Positions 1 to 11,939 of a DNA stretch of 64,000 nucleotides are shown piece after piece. The stretch spans positions 685,001-749,000 of the forward strand of contig NZ_CP033069.1 in assembly GCF_003669015.1 (NCBI RefSeq), written 5' to 3'. The notes under the pieces were generated by a model. It searched no databases. It saw nothing but the letters and a program-made list of their open reading frames with translations, and was not told the DNA's origin. Position numbers and translations under genes: made by a program. How positions within the stretch are numbered: position 1 is the first letter of the stretch; each line of letters starts with the position of its first letter. Source of the stretch: Acidovorax sp. 1608163. GTDB taxonomy: Bacteria > Pseudomonadota > Gammaproteobacteria > Burkholderiales > Burkholderiaceae_C.

Positions 1-525
1 CACCAGACAGAACTCGCGCAGCGCACCCAGGTCGCGGGCCTCGGTGATGGCCAGGGTGGCGGTGTCGCCCTGGGTGGTGAGGTGCAGCGCAATGTCGTCC
101 GCCAGCAGACCATGGTGGCGGCACCAGCGGGCCAGGGCCACCTGCAGCGTGGGCGAGCTGATGCTGGCGCGTGCCAGCATGCCGTAGCTGCCCCAGGGAA
201 GGCGGCGGCTGAACCAGCCCAGGGCTTCGTCGTCCAGCTCCTGCATGGCGGCGTCGGAGATCTGCTCCATCTGCCAAGCGGTGATGCGGGCACTGTCGTC
301 CTGCAGCAGCTGCGGCGCAATTTGTGCCTGGGCCAGGGCGCGCGCGGGGCTCAGGCTGCGCCGCTCGTACGCCAGAACAATGGCGCGCACGAATGCAATA
401 GGCGTTGCCGCAGGTGCAATGGGCGCAGCGGTGGGGACTGCGGCGGGTGGCGCCAATCGGTTGCTGGGATGGTGGGTCGGTTTCACGCCGCAGAGTGTGC
501 CAGCCGTGGCACGATTTGCAACCAT
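1..525 (-). CDS. AraC-family transcriptional regulator, N-terminal part (partial at left edge)
   Basis: The minus strand is open from position 525 to the window edge, giving about 175 residues without the C-terminal end. The stretch [20 protein letters not shown], followed by a segment ending in the residues [13 protein letters not shown], is characteristic of the arabinose-binding-like N-terminal domain (PF12625 type) of AraC regulators. The DNA-binding HTH domain should lie beyond the window. I chose ATG at 525; a GTG at 486 is also possible, and neither has a strong ribosome-binding site. The gene diverges from the acyl-CoA synthetase, with about 105 bases between starts, so it probably controls the acyl-CoA/leucine catabolic genes. 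Its target is inferred from position only. Confidence 0.72.
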   Translation of the reverse strand, partial: MVANRATAGTLCGVKPTHHPSNRLAPPAAVPTAAPIAPAATPIAFVRAIVLAYERRSLSPARALAQAQIAPQLLQDDSARITAWQMEQISDAAMQELDDEALGWFSRRLPWGSYGMLARASISSPTLQVALARWCRHHGLLADDIALHLTTQGDTATLAITEARDLGALREFCLV

Positions 526-630
526 TGTGGCAACCGAGCCTGGGCGTGGGCTTCTATGCTTGCCTATGCTTGCGAATCGCCCGCCCGCGTGTTCTTGAGG
601 CTTGGGCCGGATGACAGAGGAGACAAACCC

Positions 631-2364
631 GTGACGAGTGCAGCCGCAACACAATCCGCACCGCTGGCAGACAGCTACGCCCGTGGTGCCACCAATGTGC
701 CCCTGATCGAGCAGACCATCGGCGCCTTTTTTGCCGACATGGTGGCCCGCCAGCCCGATCGCGAGGCGCTGGTGAGCGTGCACCAGGGCCGCCGCTACAC
801 CTACGCTCAGTTGCAGGCTGAAGCCCACCGCCTGGCCAGCGCGCTGCTGGGTATGGGGCTCGCCCCCGGCGACCGCGTGGGCATCTGGTCGCACAACAAT
901 GCCGAATGGGTGCTGATGCAGCTGGCCACCGCGCAGGTGGGCCTGGTGCTGGTCAACATCAACCCGGCCTACCGCACGTCTGAAGTCGAATACGCCCTGA
1001 ACAAGGTGGGCTGCAAGCTGCTGGTGACCATGGCGCGGTTCAAAACCAGTGACTACCTGGGCATGCTGCGCGAGCTGGCGCCCGAGTGGCAGGGCCAGCA
1101 GCCGGGCCACCTGCAAGCGGCCAAGTTGCCGCAGCTGAAGACGGTGGTGTGGATTGATGACGAAGCAGGGCAGGGTGCCGACGAGCCCGGTCTGCTGCGC
1201 TTTACTGAGCTGATTGCACGCGGCAACGCGGCCGACCCGCGCCTGGCGCACATCGCAGCGACGCTGAAGGCCACCGACCCCATCAACATCCAGTTCACCA
1301 GCGGCACCACGGGCTTCCCCAAGGGGGCCACGCTTACGCACCGCAATATCCTGAACAACGGCTTTTTCATTGGCGAATGCATGAAGCTCACGCCCGAAGA
1401 CCGGCTGTGTATCCCCGTGCCGCTGTACCACTGCTTTGGCATGGTCCTGGGCAACCTGGCCTGCCTCACGCATGGCTCTGCCATCGTGTACCCCAATGAC
1501 GGATTCGACCCGATCACCGTGTTGCAGACGGTGCAGGACGAGCGCTGCACCGGCCTGCACGGCGTGCCCACCATGTTCATCGCCGAGCTGGACCACCCGC
1601 GGTTTGCCGAGTTCAACCTGAGCACGCTGCGCACCGGCATCATGGCGGGATCGCCCTGCCCGACCGAGGTGATGAAGCGTGTGGTGGAGCAGATGAACCT
1701 GCGCGAAATCACCATTGCCTACGGCATGACCGAGACCAGCCCCGTGAGTTGCCAAAGCAGCACCGACACGCCGCTGGATAAGCGCGTCTCCACCGTGGGC
1801 CAGGTGCAGCCTCACCTGGAGGTGAAGATCGTGGACCCTGACACGGGCGCCATCGTGCCCATCGGCCAGCGCGGCGAGTTCTGCACCAAAGGCTATTCCG
1901 TCATGCACGGCTACTGGGGCGATGAGGCCAAGACCCGCGAGGCCATCGACGACGGCGGCTGGATGCACACCGGCGACCTGGCCACCATGGATGCCGAGGG
2001 CTATGTGAACATCGTCGGCCGCATCAAGGACATGGTGATCCGTGGCGGCGAAAACATTTACCCGCGCGAGATCGAAGAGTTTTTGTACCGCCACCCCCAG
2101 GTGCAGGACGTGCAGGTGGTGGGCGTGCCCGACCAGAAGTACGGCGAAGAACTCTGCGCCTGGATCATCGCCAAGCCCGGCACCAAACCCACCGAAGACG
2201 ACATCCGCGCCTTCTGCAAGGGCCAGATTGCGCACTACAAGGTGCCGCGCTACATCCGCTTTGTCACCAGCTTTCCGATGACGGTGACGGGCAAGATCCA
2301 GAAGTTCAAGATCCGCGACGAGATGAAGGACCAGCTGGGCCTGGAAGAACAGAAAACCGCTTGA
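631..2364 (+). CDS. AMP-binding acyl-CoA synthetase (fatty-acyl-CoA ligase type)
   Basis: A 577-residue cytoplasmic ligase that should activate a carboxylic acid to its CoA thioester through an acyl-adenylate. The P-loop [10 protein letters not shown] is near residue 223, YGMTETSP near 364, the [16 protein letters not shown] hinge near 447, and the catalytic C-terminal lysine motif TGKIQK near 552. I chose GTG at 631 because an AGAGGAG ribosome-binding site lies just upstream and no nearby in-frame ATG exists. The stop overlaps the leader of the next gene, the methylcrotonyl-CoA carboxylase beta subunit, so the two are probably co-transcribed. The substrate could be a medium-chain or branched-chain acid feeding the leucine/isovalerate pathway, which is inference from context. 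Confidence 0.93.
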   Translation: MTSAAATQSAPLADSYARGATNVPLIEQTIGAFFADMVARQPDREALVSVHQGRRYTYAQLQAEAHRLASALLGMGLAPGDRVGIWSHNNAEWVLMQLATAQVGLVLVNINPAYRTSEVEYALNKVGCKLLVTMARFKTSDYLGMLRELAPEWQGQQPGHLQAAKLPQLKTVVWIDDEAGQGADEPGLLRFTELIARGNAADPRLAHIAATLKATDPINIQFTSGTTGFPKGATLTHRNILNNGFFIGECMKLTPEDRLCIPVPLYHCFGMVLGNLACLTHGSAIVYPNDGFDPITVLQTVQDERCTGLHGVPTMFIAELDHPRFAEFNLSTLRTGIMAGSPCPTEVMKRVVEQMNLREITIAYGMTETSPVSCQSSTDTPLDKRVSTVGQVQPHLEVKIVDPDTGAIVPIGQRGEFCTKGYSVMHGYWGDEAKTREAIDDGGWMHTGDLATMDAEGYVNIVGRIKDMVIRGGENIYPREIEEFLYRHPQVQDVQVVGVPDQKYGEELCAWIIAKPGTKPTEDDIRAFCKGQIAHYKVPRYIRFVTSFPMTVTGKIQKFKIRDEMKDQLGLEEQKTA

Positions 2365-2378
2365 AAGAGCCACAACGT

Positions 2379-3986
2379 ATGACCATTCTCGACACCCAAC
2401 TCAATGCCCGCTCGGCGGACTTTCTGGCCAACGCTGCCGCCATGCGCACACTGGTGGATGACCTGCGCGCGCAGCTCGACAAGGTCGCCCAGGGCGGCGG
2501 TGAGGCGGCCCGCGCCAAGCACACGGCGCGGGGCAAGCTGCTACCGCGCGAGCGCGTGCAGATGCTGCTGGACCCGGGAACGCCGTTCCTCGAACTGGCG
2601 CCGCTGGCCGCGCTCAACATGTACAACAACGATGCGCCCAGCTCGGGGCTCATCGCGGGCATTGGCCGCGTGAGCGGCGTGGACTGCATGATCGTGTGCA
2701 ACGACGCCACGGTGAAGGGCGGCACCTACTACCCGCTCACCGTCAAGAAGCACCTGCGTGCGCAAGAGGTGGCGCAGCAGAACCACCTGCCCTGCATCTA
2801 CCTGGTGGACTCGGGCGGCGCCAACCTGCCCAACCAGGATGAAGTGTTCCCCGACCGCGACCACTTCGGCCGCATCTTCTTCAACCAGGCCAACATGAGC
2901 GCCATGGGCATCTCGCAGATCGCGGTGGTCATGGGGTCGTGCACGGCGGGCGGCGCCTACGTGCCAGCCATGAGCGACGAGTCCATCATCGTCAAGAACC
3001 AGGGCACCATCTTTTTGGGTGGCCCGCCGCTGGTCAAGGCCGCGACGGGCGAGGTCGTGACGGCCGAAGACCTGGGCGGCGGTGACGTGCACACCCGCCT
3101 GTCGGGTGTGGCCGACCACCTGGCGCAGAACGATATGCACGCGCTGCAACTGGCACGCAATGCAGTGCGCAATTTGAATAAAAATAAGCCTCTAGCGCAC
3201 GCAGATCAAGCGCCAGTAGCTCCTAAGTTTGTAGCTGATGAGCTGTATGGCGTGATCCCGGTGGACACGCGCAAGCCCTTTGATGTGCGCGAGATCATTG
3301 CCCGCATCGTCGACGGCAGCGAGTTTGACGAGTTCAAGGCACGCTACGGCACCACGCTGGTCACGGGCTTTGCGCGCATCGAGGGGATGATGGTCGGCAT
3401 CATCGCCAACAACGGCATCCTGTTCAGCGAGTCGGCCCTCAAGGGCGCGCACTTCATCGAGCTGTGCTGCCAACGCAAGATTCCGCTGGTGTTCTTGCAG
3501 AACATCACCGGCTTCATGGTGGGCCGCAAGTACGAGAACGAAGGCATCGCGCGCAACGGCGCCAAGATGGTGACGGCCGTGGCCACGGCGAGTGTTCCGA
3601 AGTTCACCATCATCATTGGCGGCAGCTTTGGCGCGGGCAACTACGGCATGTGCGGCCGCGCGTACTCGCCCCGCTTTTTGTGGATGTGGCCCAACGCGCG
3701 CATCAGCGTGATGGGCGGCGAGCAGGCCGCTGGTGTGCTGGCCACGGTGAAGCGCGACGGCATCGAAGGCAAAGGCGGCCAGTGGAGCATGGAGGAAGAA
3801 GAAGCCTTCAAGGCCCCCATCCGCCGTCAATACGAAGACCAGGGCCACCCCTACTACGCCACTGCGCGCTTGTGGGACGACGGCGTAATCGACCCCGCCG
3901 ACACCCGCCGTGTGCTGGCGCTGGGGCTGGCCGCCACGCGCAATGCGCCCATCGAAGACACCAAGTTCGGCCTGTTCCGCATGTAA
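2379..3986 (+). CDS. liuB: Methylcrotonyl-CoA carboxylase carboxyltransferase (beta) subunit
   Basis: A 535-residue carboxyltransferase that moves the carboxyl group from carboxybiotin to 3-methylcrotonyl-CoA in leucine and isovalerate breakdown. Both crotonase-like halves are present: [15 protein letters not shown] near residue 144 and [11 protein letters not shown] near 191 in the first, [15 protein letters not shown] near 415 and [18 protein letters not shown] near 437 in the second. Length matches the family. The ATG at 2379 is preferred over a TTG at 2361. Its partner, the biotin-carrying subunit, lies at 7817. Residues about 265-287, in a linker, are encoded by a copy of the interspersed hairpin repeat (3172-3238), which is unusual but keeps the frame open. 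Confidence 0.95.
   Translation: MTILDTQLNARSADFLANAAAMRTLVDDLRAQLDKVAQGGGEAARAKHTARGKLLPRERVQMLLDPGTPFLELAPLAALNMYNNDAPSSGLIAGIGRVSGVDCMIVCNDATVKGGTYYPLTVKKHLRAQEVAQQNHLPCIYLVDSGGANLPNQDEVFPDRDHFGRIFFNQANMSAMGISQIAVVMGSCTAGGAYVPAMSDESIIVKNQGTIFLGGPPLVKAATGEVVTAEDLGGGDVHTRLSGVADHLAQNDMHALQLARNAVRNLNKNKPLAHADQAPVAPKFVADELYGVIPVDTRKPFDVREIIARIVDGSEFDEFKARYGTTLVTGFARIEGMMVGIIANNGILFSESALKGAHFIELCCQRKIPLVFLQNITGFMVGRKYENEGIARNGAKMVTAVATASVPKFTIIIGGSFGAGNYGMCGRAYSPRFLWMWPNARISVMGGEQAAGVLATVKRDGIEGKGGQWSMEEEEAFKAPIRRQYEDQGHPYYATARLWDDGVIDPADTRRVLALGLAATRNAPIEDTKFGLFRM
3172..3238 (-). repeat. Interspersed hairpin repeat, intragenic copy in liuB
   Basis: Read on the minus strand, this stretch has the plan of the intergenic copies at 39435 and 60812: a TTAGGAGCTACTGGCGCTTG core, then GCGCTAG and an AT-rich tail. 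It encodes roughly residues 265-287 of LiuB without disrupting the frame. Confidence 0.65.
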
Positions 3987-4000
3987 AGGGGCCTGGAAAC

Positions 4001-4879
4001 ATGCGCGTGTCTTATGGATGGGCTGTGGGGTTGGCACTGGCGGCGCTGGCTGGTGCCACGCACGCCCGGGTGGTGGAAGAGCAGATCGATGTGCCCGTGC
4101 AGGTGAAAAACGCCTGGGGCAAACCGGTGGCCCACACCATCCGTGTCACGGTCTGGTCCGACGACACCAACCCCCAGCCCGCCCCGATTGCACTCGTCAA
4201 CCATGGCCGCGCGCCCGATGCGCAAGGCCGGGCTAGCCTGGGCCGCGCGCGCTATACCGATGCATCGCGCTACTTGCTGCGCCGTGGCTTTGTGGTGGCC
4301 GTGCCCACCCGTGTGGGCTATGGCGTGAGCGGTGGCGAGGACGTGGAGGACACGGGGGCGTGCAACAACCGCAACTACCCGCCAGGGTTCGACGCCGCTG
4401 CCGTGCAAATGCTGGCCGCACTGAGCGCGGTGCGCCAGCGGCCTGACGTGGCGCCCGACAAGGTGCTGGTGATAGGGCAGTCGTTTGGTGGAGGGGGTAC
4501 GGTGGCGCTGGCCGCGATAAACCCGCCCGGCGTGGTGGCCGCCATCAATTTTGCGGGCGGCAGCGGTGGCGACCCCAAGGGCCGACCGCAGAATCCCTGC
4601 TCTCAGCCCGCGCTGGAGCGCACCTTTCAGGCGTATGGTGCGCAGGCCAGGGTGCCCATGCTGTGGGTCTATACCGAGAATGACATGTACTTTGGCCCCC
4701 AACTGCCGCGCCAGTGGCATGCCGCGTTCACCAAGGCAGGGGGCAAGGCGAGCTTTGTGCAGTTCCCGCCGCATGGCGAAGATGGGCATTCCCTTTTCAC
4801 CCGCTTCCCGCAAGTGTGGCAGCCTGCCGTGTCCGAGTTTCTGGATGCGAATGGGTTTGCTCCTGTAGCCCCCCAGTAA
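4001..4879 (+). CDS. Secreted alpha/beta hydrolase (prolyl-oligopeptidase-like fold)
   Basis: A 292-residue exported hydrolase. An N-terminal signal peptide (hydrophobic VGLALAALAGATHA, residues about 7-20) is followed by an alpha/beta-hydrolase domain. The nucleophile elbow is GQSFGG near residue 159, the likely acidic residue sits in TENDMYFG near 225, and the histidine in GEDGHSLF near 262. It starts 14 bases after liuB and ends 10 bases before the next hydrolase, so it belongs to the same transcription unit. The substrate cannot be read from the sequence. A function in esters linked to branched-chain acid catabolism would be guesswork. Confidence 0.85.
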   Translation: MRVSYGWAVGLALAALAGATHARVVEEQIDVPVQVKNAWGKPVAHTIRVTVWSDDTNPQPAPIALVNHGRAPDAQGRASLGRARYTDASRYLLRRGFVVAVPTRVGYGVSGGEDVEDTGACNNRNYPPGFDAAAVQMLAALSAVRQRPDVAPDKVLVIGQSFGGGGTVALAAINPPGVVAAINFAGGSGGDPKGRPQNPCSQPALERTFQAYGAQARVPMLWVYTENDMYFGPQLPRQWHAAFTKAGGKASFVQFPPHGEDGHSLFTRFPQVWQPAVSEFLDANGFAPVAPQ

Positions 4880-4889
4880 AGGCGTCAGC

Positions 4890-5786
4890 ATGCGTTTCAA
4901 GCTTTTTTACTCTCGAAAATTCCTTGTCCTGATGGCGTGGACTGGTGCCTGTCTTGCTGCCATGGCCAGCCCCATGCAGCGCGTGGAGCTGCCATTGCCG
5001 TCCGGCACTGTGCTGCGCGCCCACTGGCTGCCAGCGCCGCAGTCTGCCGCACAGGCTCAGCCCTCTGCCCAACCTGCGGTGCTCGCACTGCATGGCTGCG
5101 GAGGCTTGTACGCCAAGGGCGGGGCGCTGTCCTCGCGCTACCGGGAGACGGCTGAGACTTTGCACGCCGCAGGCTATGCCGTGCTGATGCCCGACAGCTT
5201 TGGATCGCGCGGTTTGCGCGATGTATGCCAGACCCGCTACAGCGACCGGACCTTGAACGTGAACGACCGGGTGCAGGACGCTCGCGCCGCCCTGGTGTGG
5301 CTGGCGGCGCAGCCGGGTGTGGATGCCCAGCGCATCGGCGTGATGGGCTGGTCCAACGGCGGAACCACCACCTTGAACCTGCTCGTGCAGCGGCACACCC
5401 ATCCCCAAGAAGGTGAGCCCGCGTTGGCCGGTGCGGCGGTGTTTTACCCAGGCTGCGGGCCCCTGCTCAAACACCAGGCCGTGGCAGACGGCGTGCCGCT
5501 GCTGATGCAGCTCGGTGCGCTGGACGACTGGACCCCGGCCCAACCCTGCGTGGACTGGGCCACCACCCTCAAGGCCCGCGCGGGCAGCGACGTGACGGTG
5601 CATGTGTACGAGGGCAGCTACCACGGCTTTGATGGCAAAGACCCCGTGCGCCTGCGGGGGGATGTGCCCAACGGAACGTCCGCCCAGGGGGTACACCAAG
5701 GGGGCAACCCACAGGCACGAACCGAATCTCAGGCAGCCCTGCAATCTTTCTGGAGCCGGGTGCTGGGCGCTCGGAAGGCACCATGA
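4890..5786 (+). CDS. Dienelactone-hydrolase-family protein, exported
   Basis: A 298-residue protein with an N-terminal hydrophobic export segment (FLVLMAWTGACLAAMAS, ending near residue 27). The dienelactone-hydrolase-type fold shows an HGCGG oxyanion loop near residue 67, the nucleophile elbow GWSNGG near 152, the acidic residue in GALDDWTP near 210 and the histidine in SYHGFDGKDP near 242. The usual DLH nucleophile is cysteine; here it is serine, as in many secreted relatives. It overlaps the DinB gene by four bases (ATGA), indicating translational coupling. The substrate is unknown. Confidence 0.83.
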   Translation: MRFKLFYSRKFLVLMAWTGACLAAMASPMQRVELPLPSGTVLRAHWLPAPQSAAQAQPSAQPAVLALHGCGGLYAKGGALSSRYRETAETLHAAGYAVLMPDSFGSRGLRDVCQTRYSDRTLNVNDRVQDARAALVWLAAQPGVDAQRIGVMGWSNGGTTTLNLLVQRHTHPQEGEPALAGAAVFYPGCGPLLKHQAVADGVPLLMQLGALDDWTPAQPCVDWATTLKARAGSDVTVHVYEGSYHGFDGKDPVRLRGDVPNGTSAQGVHQGGNPQARTESQAALQSFWSRVLGARKAP

Positions 5787-6301
5787 ACCCTGCACACTAT
5801 TTCAGCCAACTGGCCCGCTATAACCAATGGGCTACAGACCGCCTGCTTGACGCGGTGGCGGTGGTGTCTGACGAGGACTACCGCCGTGATGTGGGCCTGT
5901 TTTTCCGCAGCATCCATGGCACCCTCAACCACCTGTTGGTGGGTGAGCACCTGCTGTGGTTTGTGCGGTTTGACGAAGGCCGCTCGCCGGGCTTGGCTCT
6001 GGATGCCGAGGCCGAGCCCGACCGGCTGCAACTCGCACCGCGCCTGCGCGAGGGCACTGCCCGCTGGGCACCGCTGCTGGCCACCTGGCCTGCTGAGCGC
6101 TGGGAGGGTGACTTGGCCTACACCACCACGAAAGGCGAAGCGGTATCGATGCCTTTTGTGGCCACGCTGGCGCATGTCTTCAACCACAGTACCCACCATC
6201 GTGGGCAGATTACCGCCGCCCTCACAGCACTAGGCCACGTCTGCCCGGTGCTGGATCTGATCTACTTTTTGCGGGCCGAACAGGCCGCAGCCACGCCATG
6301 A
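5783..6301 (+). CDS. DinB-family protein
   Basis: A 172-residue four-helix-bundle protein of the DinB/YfiT superfamily. Candidate metal-binding histidines are in HGTLNHLLVGEH (residues about 46-57) and FNHSTHHRGQ (about 133-142). Family members are metal-dependent thiol S-transferases or proteins of unknown role. Start and stop both overlap neighbours by four bases (ATGA at 5783 and 6298), so it is embedded in the liu operon. Nothing in the sequence shows its substrate. A glutathione- or mycothiol-type detoxification role is possible but unproven. Confidence 0.85.
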   Translation: MNPAHYFSQLARYNQWATDRLLDAVAVVSDEDYRRDVGLFFRSIHGTLNHLLVGEHLLWFVRFDEGRSPGLALDAEAEPDRLQLAPRLREGTARWAPLLATWPAERWEGDLAYTTTKGEAVSMPFVATLAHVFNHSTHHRGQITAALTALGHVCPVLDLIYFLRAEQAAATP

Positions 6302-7080
6302 GCAACAACCTGCAAATTACCTACCAAGGCGCAGTGGCGCGCATCACGCTCACGCAGCCTGAGATCCGCAACGCCTTCAGCGATGAGGTCATTGCCGAGA
6401 TCACCGCCGCCTTCACCGAGGTGGGGGGGCGTGCCGATGTGCGCGCCGTGGTGCTCGCCGCAGAAGGCCCTGCTTTCTGCGCCGGTGCCAACCTCAACTG
6501 GATGCGCCGCATGGCCGACTACACGCGCGATGAAAACATCGCTGACGCAGGCAAGCTGGCCGAGATGCTGCGTGTGATCTACGAATGCCCCAAGCCCACG
6601 ATTGCCCGCGTGCAGGGCGATGTGTACGCAGGCGGCATGGGCCTGGTGGCCGCGTGCGACATGGCGGTGGCGGTGGACGCGGCGGGCTTTTGCCTGAGCG
6701 AGGTGAAGCTGGGGCTCATCCCCGCCACCATCAGCCCCTATGTGATCCGAGCCATGGGCGCGCGCGCTGCGCACCGCTACTTCCTGACGGCCGAGCGCTT
6801 TGACGCGGCCGAGGCGCTGCGCATCGGTTTTGTGCACGCCGTGGTGGCTGCCGATCAGCTGGATGCCAAGGTCGATGAACTGCTCAAAGCCCTGACCAGC
6901 GCCAGTCCCAACGCCGTGCGGGTGTGCAAGAAACTGGTGCTCGATGTGGCCGAGCGTGAGATCAACGCAGGCTTGATCGCTGCCACGGTGCAGGGCATTG
7001 CCGACATCCGCGCCAGCGACGAAGGCAAGGAAGGCGTGCAGTCTTTTCTGAACAAGCGCAAGCCCAACTGGCTGGGCTGA
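6298..7080 (+). CDS. liuC: Methylglutaconyl-CoA hydratase (enoyl-CoA hydratase family)
   Basis: A 260-residue crotonase-fold protein that should hydrate 3-methylglutaconyl-CoA to HMG-CoA, the step between the carboxylase and HMG-CoA lyase in leucine breakdown. Oxyanion-hole motifs are FCAGANLNWM near residue 60 and GDVYAGGMGLVAACD near 108, with SEVKLGLIPATISPYV following. Length is normal. The assignment over a generic enoyl-CoA hydratase rests on its place between the two carboxylase subunits. It overlaps the DinB gene by four bases. Confidence 0.88.
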   Translation: MSNNLQITYQGAVARITLTQPEIRNAFSDEVIAEITAAFTEVGGRADVRAVVLAAEGPAFCAGANLNWMRRMADYTRDENIADAGKLAEMLRVIYECPKPTIARVQGDVYAGGMGLVAACDMAVAVDAAGFCLSEVKLGLIPATISPYVIRAMGARAAHRYFLTAERFDAAEALRIGFVHAVVAADQLDAKVDELLKALTSASPNAVRVCKKLVLDVAEREINAGLIAATVQGIADIRASDEGKEGVQSFLNKRKPNWLG

Positions 7081-7096
7081 TCGGTAACTGCAGGCC

Positions 7097-7816
7097 ATGG
7101 ACACCCTCTGGTTCAACATCGTGCAGTGGCTCCACACGCTGGGACTGCATGTGGATGGCGGTACCGCGCGCGCCGTGGGCGACGCGGCAGCTACAGCAAC
7201 TGCGAAGCTCGACATGCCCAGCCTGCTGGCGCTGGCCGCCGCACTGGGCTGGGCCAGCGGGTTCCGGCTGTATGCCGTGGTGTTCCTGGTCGGCATGATG
7301 GGCGTGCTGGGCTGGATGCCCCTGCCGCCAGGCCTGGCGATGCTGCAGCACCCGCTGGTGCTGATGGTCAGCGGCTTCATGTTGATAGTTGAGTTTTTTG
7401 CCGACAAGGTGCCCTGGGTGGACAGCGCCTGGGATGCCATCCATGCCTTCATCCGCGTGCCTGCGGGCGCCGCCTTGGCCTATGGCGTGTTTGGCGCCGA
7501 CAACGCCACCATGGCCGTGGTGGCGGGACTGCTGGGCGGCTCGCTCTCTGCCACGGCCCTGGCCACCAAGATGACCACCCGCGCCGCCGTGAACACCTCG
7601 CCCGAGCCGTTTTCCAACTGGGGGCTGTCGTTTTTTGAAGACGGCCTGGTGGTGGCCGTGGTGTGGCTGGCCACGCAGCACCCGGTGGCCTTCAGCATTG
7701 CGCTGGTGGTGATTGTGGTCGTGTCGGTGCTGCTGCTGGTGGTGCTGTTCAAGTTTCTGCGCGCCGTGGTGCGGCGCCTTTCCTCTTTCTTTTCTGGTTC
7801 TGCCAAGGTGGCGTAA
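7097..7816 (+). CDS. DUF4126 integral membrane protein
   Basis: A 239-residue membrane protein. Hydrophobic segments lie around residues 40-75 (LLALAAALGWASGFRLYAVV and following), 88-105, 128-165 and 195-225, the last ending in a Val/Leu-rich stretch and a basic tail. The segment GWASGFRLYAVVFLVG is typical of DUF4126. Function is unknown. It lies within the liu operon; its TAA stop directly abuts the ATG of the biotin carboxylase subunit, so it is co-transcribed with liuC and liuD. A transport role linked to leucine or isovalerate use is speculative. Confidence 0.82.
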   Translation: MDTLWFNIVQWLHTLGLHVDGGTARAVGDAAATATAKLDMPSLLALAAALGWASGFRLYAVVFLVGMMGVLGWMPLPPGLAMLQHPLVLMVSGFMLIVEFFADKVPWVDSAWDAIHAFIRVPAGAALAYGVFGADNATMAVVAGLLGGSLSATALATKMTTRAAVNTSPEPFSNWGLSFFEDGLVVAVVWLATQHPVAFSIALVVIVVVSVLLLVVLFKFLRAVVRRLSSFFSGSAKVA

Positions 7817-9847
<2,031 letters not shown>

Positions 9848-9910
9848 GCCTTGCGAGGACACCCCGCGCGTGACAGCGCCCAGGGTGCAATGCCGTTACG
9901 CTTGGGCGCC

Positions 9911-10831
9911 ATGAAAATCACCTTTTGCTGTACCGACACCAAGGCCGATCCCTGGCTGCAGGGCCTGGCCGCCGCGCTGCCCGGCGCTGATATTTCCGTG
10001 TGGCAGCCCGGCGCGCCGCAGGCCGACCATGCCGTGGTCTGGGCGCCGCCCCAGCAGTTCATGGACGAGCAGCCGGGCCTCAAGGCCTTGTTCAACATCG
10101 GCGCGGGTGTGGATGCGCTGCTCAAGCTGCGCCTGCCGCCCGGCGCGCTGGTGGTGCGGCTCGATGATGCGGGCATGGCCGTGCAGATGGCCGAGTACGT
10201 GAGCCACGCGGTCATTCGCCACTTCCGTGAGTTCGATGGCTATGAGGCCGACATGGCGGAGGGCCGTTGGGGCTACCGCAAGCCGCGCCTGCGCAGCGAC
10301 TTCTCCATCGGTGTGATGGGCCTGGGCGTGCTGGGCGAGCGGGTGGCCAAGGCGCTCGCGCAGTTCGACTTTCCGGTTAACGGCTGGAGCCGCAGCCCCA
10401 AGGCCATCGAGGGCGTGCGGGCCTTCACCGGGGCAGACCAATTCAATGATTTCCTGGCTGCCAGCCGGGTGCTGGTCAACCTGCTGCCCCTCACGCCCGA
10501 CACGGCCAACGTGATCAACAGGGATACGCTCGCCCGCCTGCAGCCCGGCGCCTACGTGATCAACGTGGCGCGTGGTGCGCACCTGGTGGACGAGGATTTG
10601 CTCGCCGCCATCGACAGCGGCCATGTGGCGGGCGCTACGCTCGATGTGTTTCGCACCGAGCCGCTGCCTGCGGGCCACGCGTTCTGGAACCACCCGCGCA
10701 TCACCATCACCCCCCACACTTCGGCGCGCACCCTGCGCGAAGAGAGCATTGCCCAGATCGCGCGCAAGATGGCGGCGCTGCAGCGGGGCGAGGCGATTGC
10801 CGGGGTGGTGGACCCGGTGCGTGGGTATTGA
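9911..10831 (+). CDS. ghrA: Glyoxylate/hydroxypyruvate reductase A-like D-2-hydroxyacid dehydrogenase
   Basis: A 306-residue NAD(P)H-dependent 2-hydroxyacid dehydrogenase. FNIGAGVDALL, the Rossmann motif GVMGLGVLGERVAKAL (near residue 136), VLVNLLPLTPDT, NVARGAHLVDEDLLAAI and the final DPVRGY follow the GhrA pattern closely. ATG at 9911 matches the GhrA N-terminus; a TTG at 9851 and an ATG at 9890 lie upstream in the same frame but add residues absent from the family. It is the last plus-strand gene of the block. A link to leucine degradation is not obvious. Confidence 0.87.
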   Translation: MKITFCCTDTKADPWLQGLAAALPGADISVWQPGAPQADHAVVWAPPQQFMDEQPGLKALFNIGAGVDALLKLRLPPGALVVRLDDAGMAVQMAEYVSHAVIRHFREFDGYEADMAEGRWGYRKPRLRSDFSIGVMGLGVLGERVAKALAQFDFPVNGWSRSPKAIEGVRAFTGADQFNDFLAASRVLVNLLPLTPDTANVINRDTLARLQPGAYVINVARGAHLVDEDLLAAIDSGHVAGATLDVFRTEPLPAGHAFWNHPRITITPHTSARTLREESIAQIARKMAALQRGEAIAGVVDPVRGY

Positions 10832-10853
10832 GCCGTAGGGGCAGTGCGGTGGC

Positions 10854-11879
10854 TCAGTCCACCGTCACGCCCGCATCGCGCACCAGCTTGCCCAGGCGCT
10901 GGGCATCGGCCTTGATCAGCGCACCAAAGTCCGCAGCGCTGCCCGCCACCACGGGGGTGCCAATGGCCTCCCATTTAGCGCGGAAGGCGGGTTCCTTGAA
11001 GATAGCGTTCACCGTGGCATTGAGCTTGTCGATGATGGGCTGCGGTGTGCCTGCCCGCACGGCAATGCCGTGCCAGCCGGTGATTTGGTAGCCCGGCGCG
11101 CCAGCCTCGGCCAATGTGGGCACAGTGGGTAGCACCTTGGCGCGTTCGCTGGAAGTCACGGCCAGCGGTATCAGCTTGCCTGCCTGAATATGGGGCAGCG
11201 AGCTGCCAACGATGTCAAACATCACATTGACTTGGCCGCCGATCAGATCGTTGAGCGCCGGGCCCGCGCCCCGGTAGGGGATGTGCGCCAGCTTCACACC
11301 CAGCGTGCTGTTGAACAACTCGCCCGCCAGGTGCTGGGGCGTGCCATTGCCCGCAGAGGCGTAGCTCAGCACCGGCTTGCCCGCTTTGGCCATGGCCAGA
11401 AACTCGGCCAGCGTTTTCACCCCCAGCGATGGGTGCACTTCGAGCACCAGCGGAAAGGCCGACAGTTGCACCACCGGGGCCAGGTCAGTCAACGGGTTGA
11501 AAGGCATGCTGCTGTACAGCGATGCATTCACCGCCATGGGGCCACTGGCAGCCAGCAGCAGTGTGTGGCCGTCGGCGGGGGCCTGCTTGGCGACCTCTGC
11601 GCTGCCGGTGTTCCCGCCTGCGCCCCCTTTGTTGTCCACGATCACGGTCACACCGAGCCGACTTTGTAGCTCGGGCTGCAGCATGCGAGCCATCAGGTCA
11701 GTGGGGCCGCCGGGCGGGTAGGGCACGACGAAGCGGATGGTCTTGCTGGGCCAGGTGTTGGCTGCTGCTTGCGCGGCGACTTGGCCTGCGAAGCCCAGGG
11801 CCAGCGGAAATGCGCAGGCGGCGTGCAGAAGGGCGCGCCGGGCCGTGCGCAGTGAGGGTAAAGGCGTTGGGTGGGGCAT
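10854..11879 (-). CDS. Bug-family tripartite tricarboxylate transporter receptor
   Basis: A 341-residue periplasmic solute-binding protein of the Bug/TctC family. The twin-arginine-containing leader (LRTARRALLHAACAFPLALG) ends near residue 38. The family motifs WPSKTIRFVVPYPPGGPTD, DNKGGAGGNTGS and PYRGAGPALNDLIGGQV are present. ATG at 11879 has an AGGAG site six bases upstream, better than the in-frame ATG at 11906. It is the last gene of the operon running from 13792, so its ligand is probably the substrate of the dehydrogenase and BKACE enzyme. No membrane partners (TctA/TctB) are nearby, as is usual for Bug proteins. Confidence 0.92.
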   Translation of the reverse strand: MPHPTPLPSLRTARRALLHAACAFPLALGFAGQVAAQAAANTWPSKTIRFVVPYPPGGPTDLMARMLQPELQSRLGVTVIVDNKGGAGGNTGSAEVAKQAPADGHTLLLAASGPMAVNASLYSSMPFNPLTDLAPVVQLSAFPLVLEVHPSLGVKTLAEFLAMAKAGKPVLSYASAGNGTPQHLAGELFNSTLGVKLAHIPYRGAGPALNDLIGGQVNVMFDIVGSSLPHIQAGKLIPLAVTSSERAKVLPTVPTLAEAGAPGYQITGWHGIAVRAGTPQPIIDKLNATVNAIFKEPAFRAKWEAIGTPVVAGSAADFGALIKADAQRLGKLVRDAGVTVD

Positions 11880-11939
11880 GTCTGTCTCCTGGAGGATGAA
11901 ACCCATCTGGTGTGGGCTGATGGTGTTGGATAACGGTTC